This document shows, piece after piece, positions 63,990 to 64,000 of a stretch of DNA of 64,000 nt; position 1 is the first letter of the stretch; every line of letters begins with the position of its first letter. Source of the DNA: Puniceicoccales bacterium Verruco_01 (GTDB lineage Bacteria; Verrucomicrobiota; Verrucomicrobiia; Opitutales; Oceanipulchritudinaceae); the NCBI GenBank assembly GCA_001604565.1, contig LVBV01000007.1, forward strand, positions 101,775-165,774, written 5' to 3'. Both the position numbers and the translations under genes were made by a program. The notes beneath the pieces were generated by a model, which was not told where the DNA came from, did not search any database, and was given only the letters and a program-made list of their open reading frames with translations.

Positions 63990-64000
63990 TCATGCGCTAC

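Overview
The window looks like a GC-rich chromosome fragment (about 60-65% by eye) from a Verrucomicrobiota bacterium, most likely Opitutaceae or a close relative. The support is the TonB-dependent receptor opening (an SPFVV...GYxATxTLAGTR-type start seen in very many Opitutus-group receptors), the Bacteroidetes/Verrucomicrobia-style long PurF and long IspG, a fused SecDF, and a propeller-type sensor kinase beside glycoside hydrolases. This placement is inference from protein character, not from a marker gene.

Region 1 (1-29.5 kb) is mostly housekeeping. A minus-strand operon runs corC-like, rlmB, 5'-nucleotidase, lipoate ligase. A solitary GH130 phosphorylase, an ABC exporter and aquaporin follow. 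hisC is translationally coupled to a second CorC-like gene. A minus block carries a lipoprotein, prmA, a second lipoprotein, purN and yebC. Then come a queuosine-precursor transporter, a frameshifted recJ, secDF-yajC, hpt, a LolA-like/thioredoxin-like fusion, an aroA-cmk-NimA-like-histidine-kinase-like string, and a MATE pump.

Region 2 (29.5-46 kb) is accessory. A gene-poor 1.1-kb stretch carries a 102-nt hairpin. Next is a carbohydrate locus: CE1-like esterase, LuxR-type response regulator, Y_Y_Y propeller histidine kinase, divergent TonB-dependent receptor, and a secreted GH31 with two C-terminal carbohydrate-binding-like domains. It resembles a polysaccharide-sensing/import/degradation unit. 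An insertion hot spot follows: a small exported orphan, a 165-bp MITE-like element, and an IS110-family element with a broken transposase. Upstream of the transposase lies a candidate bridge RNA whose internal loop repeats 11 nt of the DNA flanking the element. The element abuts the terminator of an initiator tRNA gene that has an atypical anticodon stem.

Region 3 (46-64 kb) returns to core functions: an ECF sigma factor fused to a membrane domain with glycine-rich repeats, purF, an intergenic palindromic repeat, purD, a GlcD-type flavoprotein, long ispG, an orphan LuxR-type regulator with Glu in place of the phospho-acceptor Asp, rpsP-trmD-rplS without rimM, rplY with an Ala/Pro/Lys tail, an HDOD response regulator, lysR divergent from yggS, and a chemotaxis receptor at the right edge.

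Purine synthesis and salvage (purF, purD, purN, hpt) and translation (fMet tRNA, rpsP, rplS, rplY, trmD, rlmB, prmA) recur across the window. The strongest items for follow-up are the IS110 bridge-RNA candidate with its matching flank, the membrane-fused sigma factor, the Asp-to-Glu regulator, the variant initiator tRNA and the recJ homopolymer frameshift.
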